NCBI RefSeq assembly: GCF_014636175.1
Contig: NZ_BMDW01000010.1
Span: forward strand, 61,128-125,127
DNA: 64,000 nt
DNA from: Sphingomonas psychrolutea
Lineage (GTDB): Bacteria > Pseudomonadota > Alphaproteobacteria > Sphingomonadales > Sphingomonadaceae
Direction of reading: 5' to 3'
Position numbers and translations under genes: made by a program
Notes under the pieces: model-generated
The model's input: the letters and a program-made list of their open reading frames with translations, nothing else
What the model was told of the DNA's origin: nothing
Databases searched by the model: none
Part shown: positions 63,401-64,000 of the stretch, piece by piece
Layout of the letters: every line of letters starts with the position of its first letter
Position numbering within the stretch: position 1 is the stretch's first letter

Positions 63401-63916
63401 ATGAGGCTAGTAGATTTATTTTGCGGGAGCGGCGGATTTTCGCGGGGCGCGCATCAGGCTGGTTTCGATGTTGCAGCATCGTTCGATATCGATCCGATCC
63501 TGACGTCTTCTTACAAGTACAACTTCCCTCAGACCGAGCTGTTTCTCCGAGATGTTTCGCAACTCGACGGTGCGACTTTAGAAAACTTGGCAGGCGGATT
63601 GGTGGATGGCATATTCGGCGGCCCTCCCTGTCAGGGATTCAGTGACATGGGCCGCAAGGACCCGACTGACATTCGCAGGCAGCTACTCGGCCATTTCTTC
63701 CGGATCGTTGCAGAGGTAGAACCTACCTTCTTTGTGATGGAGAATGTGCGGGGGCTGGCCTACGCGCATAGCAAAAATGAATTGGTTGCCGCCCTCAAAC
63801 TCGTGGAAGATCGTTACCACGTTCTCACTCCCCGAGTCTGGGATGCGAGCGAGTTCGGTGCGGCCACCCGCCGCAACCGGATTTTCGTGATCGGGATGGC
63901 TTTGTTGCAAAACTGA
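63401..63916 (+). pseudogene. C5-cytosine DNA methyltransferase, 3' end cut by an IS
   Basis: The frame begins with motif I (RLVDLFCGSGGFSRG), then the catalytic Pro-Cys loop GGPPCQGFSD, motif VI ENVRGLAY and motif VIII RRNRIFVIG. After FVIGM the frame reads ALLQN and stops; those last codons come from the IS end. The target-recognition domain and motifs IX-X are missing, so the product is very probably inactive. Its G+C is visibly lower than the neighbours, suggesting horizontal acquisition. Confidence 0.8.
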
Positions 63917-64000
63917 CGTTGGGGATTCACGTAGGGAATCGAGTGGGATAGATGGGCGTGATGCCCAAACCTGCCGCACCTGTGTATCGCACGACGAACT
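63898..64000 (+). mobile_element. Left end of an IS5-like insertion sequence
   Basis: Starting at 63898 the DNA reads GGCTTTGTTGCAAAACTGAC, the type of end seen in IS5-family elements. A frame from 63952 (or 63961) encodes MPKPAAPVYRTTN, which from memory matches the N-terminus of IS5-family transposases. The window ends inside this element, so its right end and target duplication cannot be seen. Confidence 0.7.
63952..64000 (+). CDS. IS5-family transposase, 5' fragment
   Basis: Only about 16 codons are visible. The first-ATG product starts MGVMPKPAAPVYRTTN; the second ATG at 63961 gives the commonly seen MPKPAAPVYRTTN start. The rest lies outside the window. Confidence 0.65.
   Translation, partial: MGVMPKPAAPVYRTTN

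Overview
The window looks like chromosomal DNA of a sphingomonad (Alphaproteobacteria, Sphingomonadales, Sphingomonas-like). The evidence is high GC, short intergenic gaps, a large TonB-dependent receptor, an EL222-type LOV-HTH photoreceptor, proton-pumping rhodopsin with blh and a carotenoid desaturase, paired DUF1501/DUF1800 genes, and several promoters of the alphaproteobacterial EcfG general-stress type (GGAAC-N17-GTT). No taxonomic search was possible, so the genus is inference.

Layout. 1-4.1 kb: four tightly packed genes alternating sulfotransferases (one with a TPR domain) and 2OG-Fe(II) Asp/Asn-hydroxylase-like enzymes; the first is cut by the window edge. 4.1-13.6 kb: homoserine dehydrogenase, an isopenicillin-N-synthase-like oxygenase, lipoproteins, a Bcr/CflA efflux pump, an acidic protein, an orphan ExbD, a Crp/Fnr regulator and a small hydrolase/thioesterase group; several small genes here have EcfG-type promoters. 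13.7-19 kb: HxlR regulator, TlyA, TspO, UbiK, YbjN-like, ProC, a MarR regulator divergent from a branched-chain aminotransferase, and tRNA-Gln. 19.5-26.5 kb: a TonB-dependent receptor followed by a second sulfotransferase / TPR-AspH / TPR-sulfotransferase group. 26.6-36.6 kb: amino-acid permease, an AbrB-Doc toxin-antitoxin pair, cation and chromate transporters, 3-hydroxybutyrate dehydrogenase with a patatin-like protein, a zinc metallopeptidase, a GIY-YIG nuclease relic enclosed by perfect 28-bp inverted repeats, an NADP oxidoreductase and tRNA-Ala.

36.9-47.6 kb: a 1979-residue autotransporter, then a light-related island: LOV-HTH photoreceptor, rhodopsin, blh (retinal synthesis) and a CrtI-type desaturase in an overlapping operon. 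The rhodopsin has the DTE proton-pump residues and a glycine at the position that forms the carotenoid-antenna window in Gloeobacter rhodopsin. 47.6-56.5 kb: fasciclin protein, a MpaB/Nudix/extensin operon, transglutaminase, Bax-inhibitor protein, a thpR relic, an MFS transporter and a lipoprotein Cu/Zn superoxide dismutase. 56.5-62.2 kb: two tandem ferritin-like proteins behind an EcfG-type promoter, then the DUF1501/DUF1800 pair. The right edge holds an HTH protein and a C5-cytosine methyltransferase gene cut by an IS5-like insertion.

The most unusual elements are the two sulfotransferase/AspH loci (a bacterial parallel to TPST and AspH chemistry), the GIY-YIG gene inside a REP-like inverted pair, the probable antenna rhodopsin beside a blue-light regulator with an 8-bp inverted repeat in the rhodopsin promoter region, and the shared EcfG-type promoters on several genes of unknown function.
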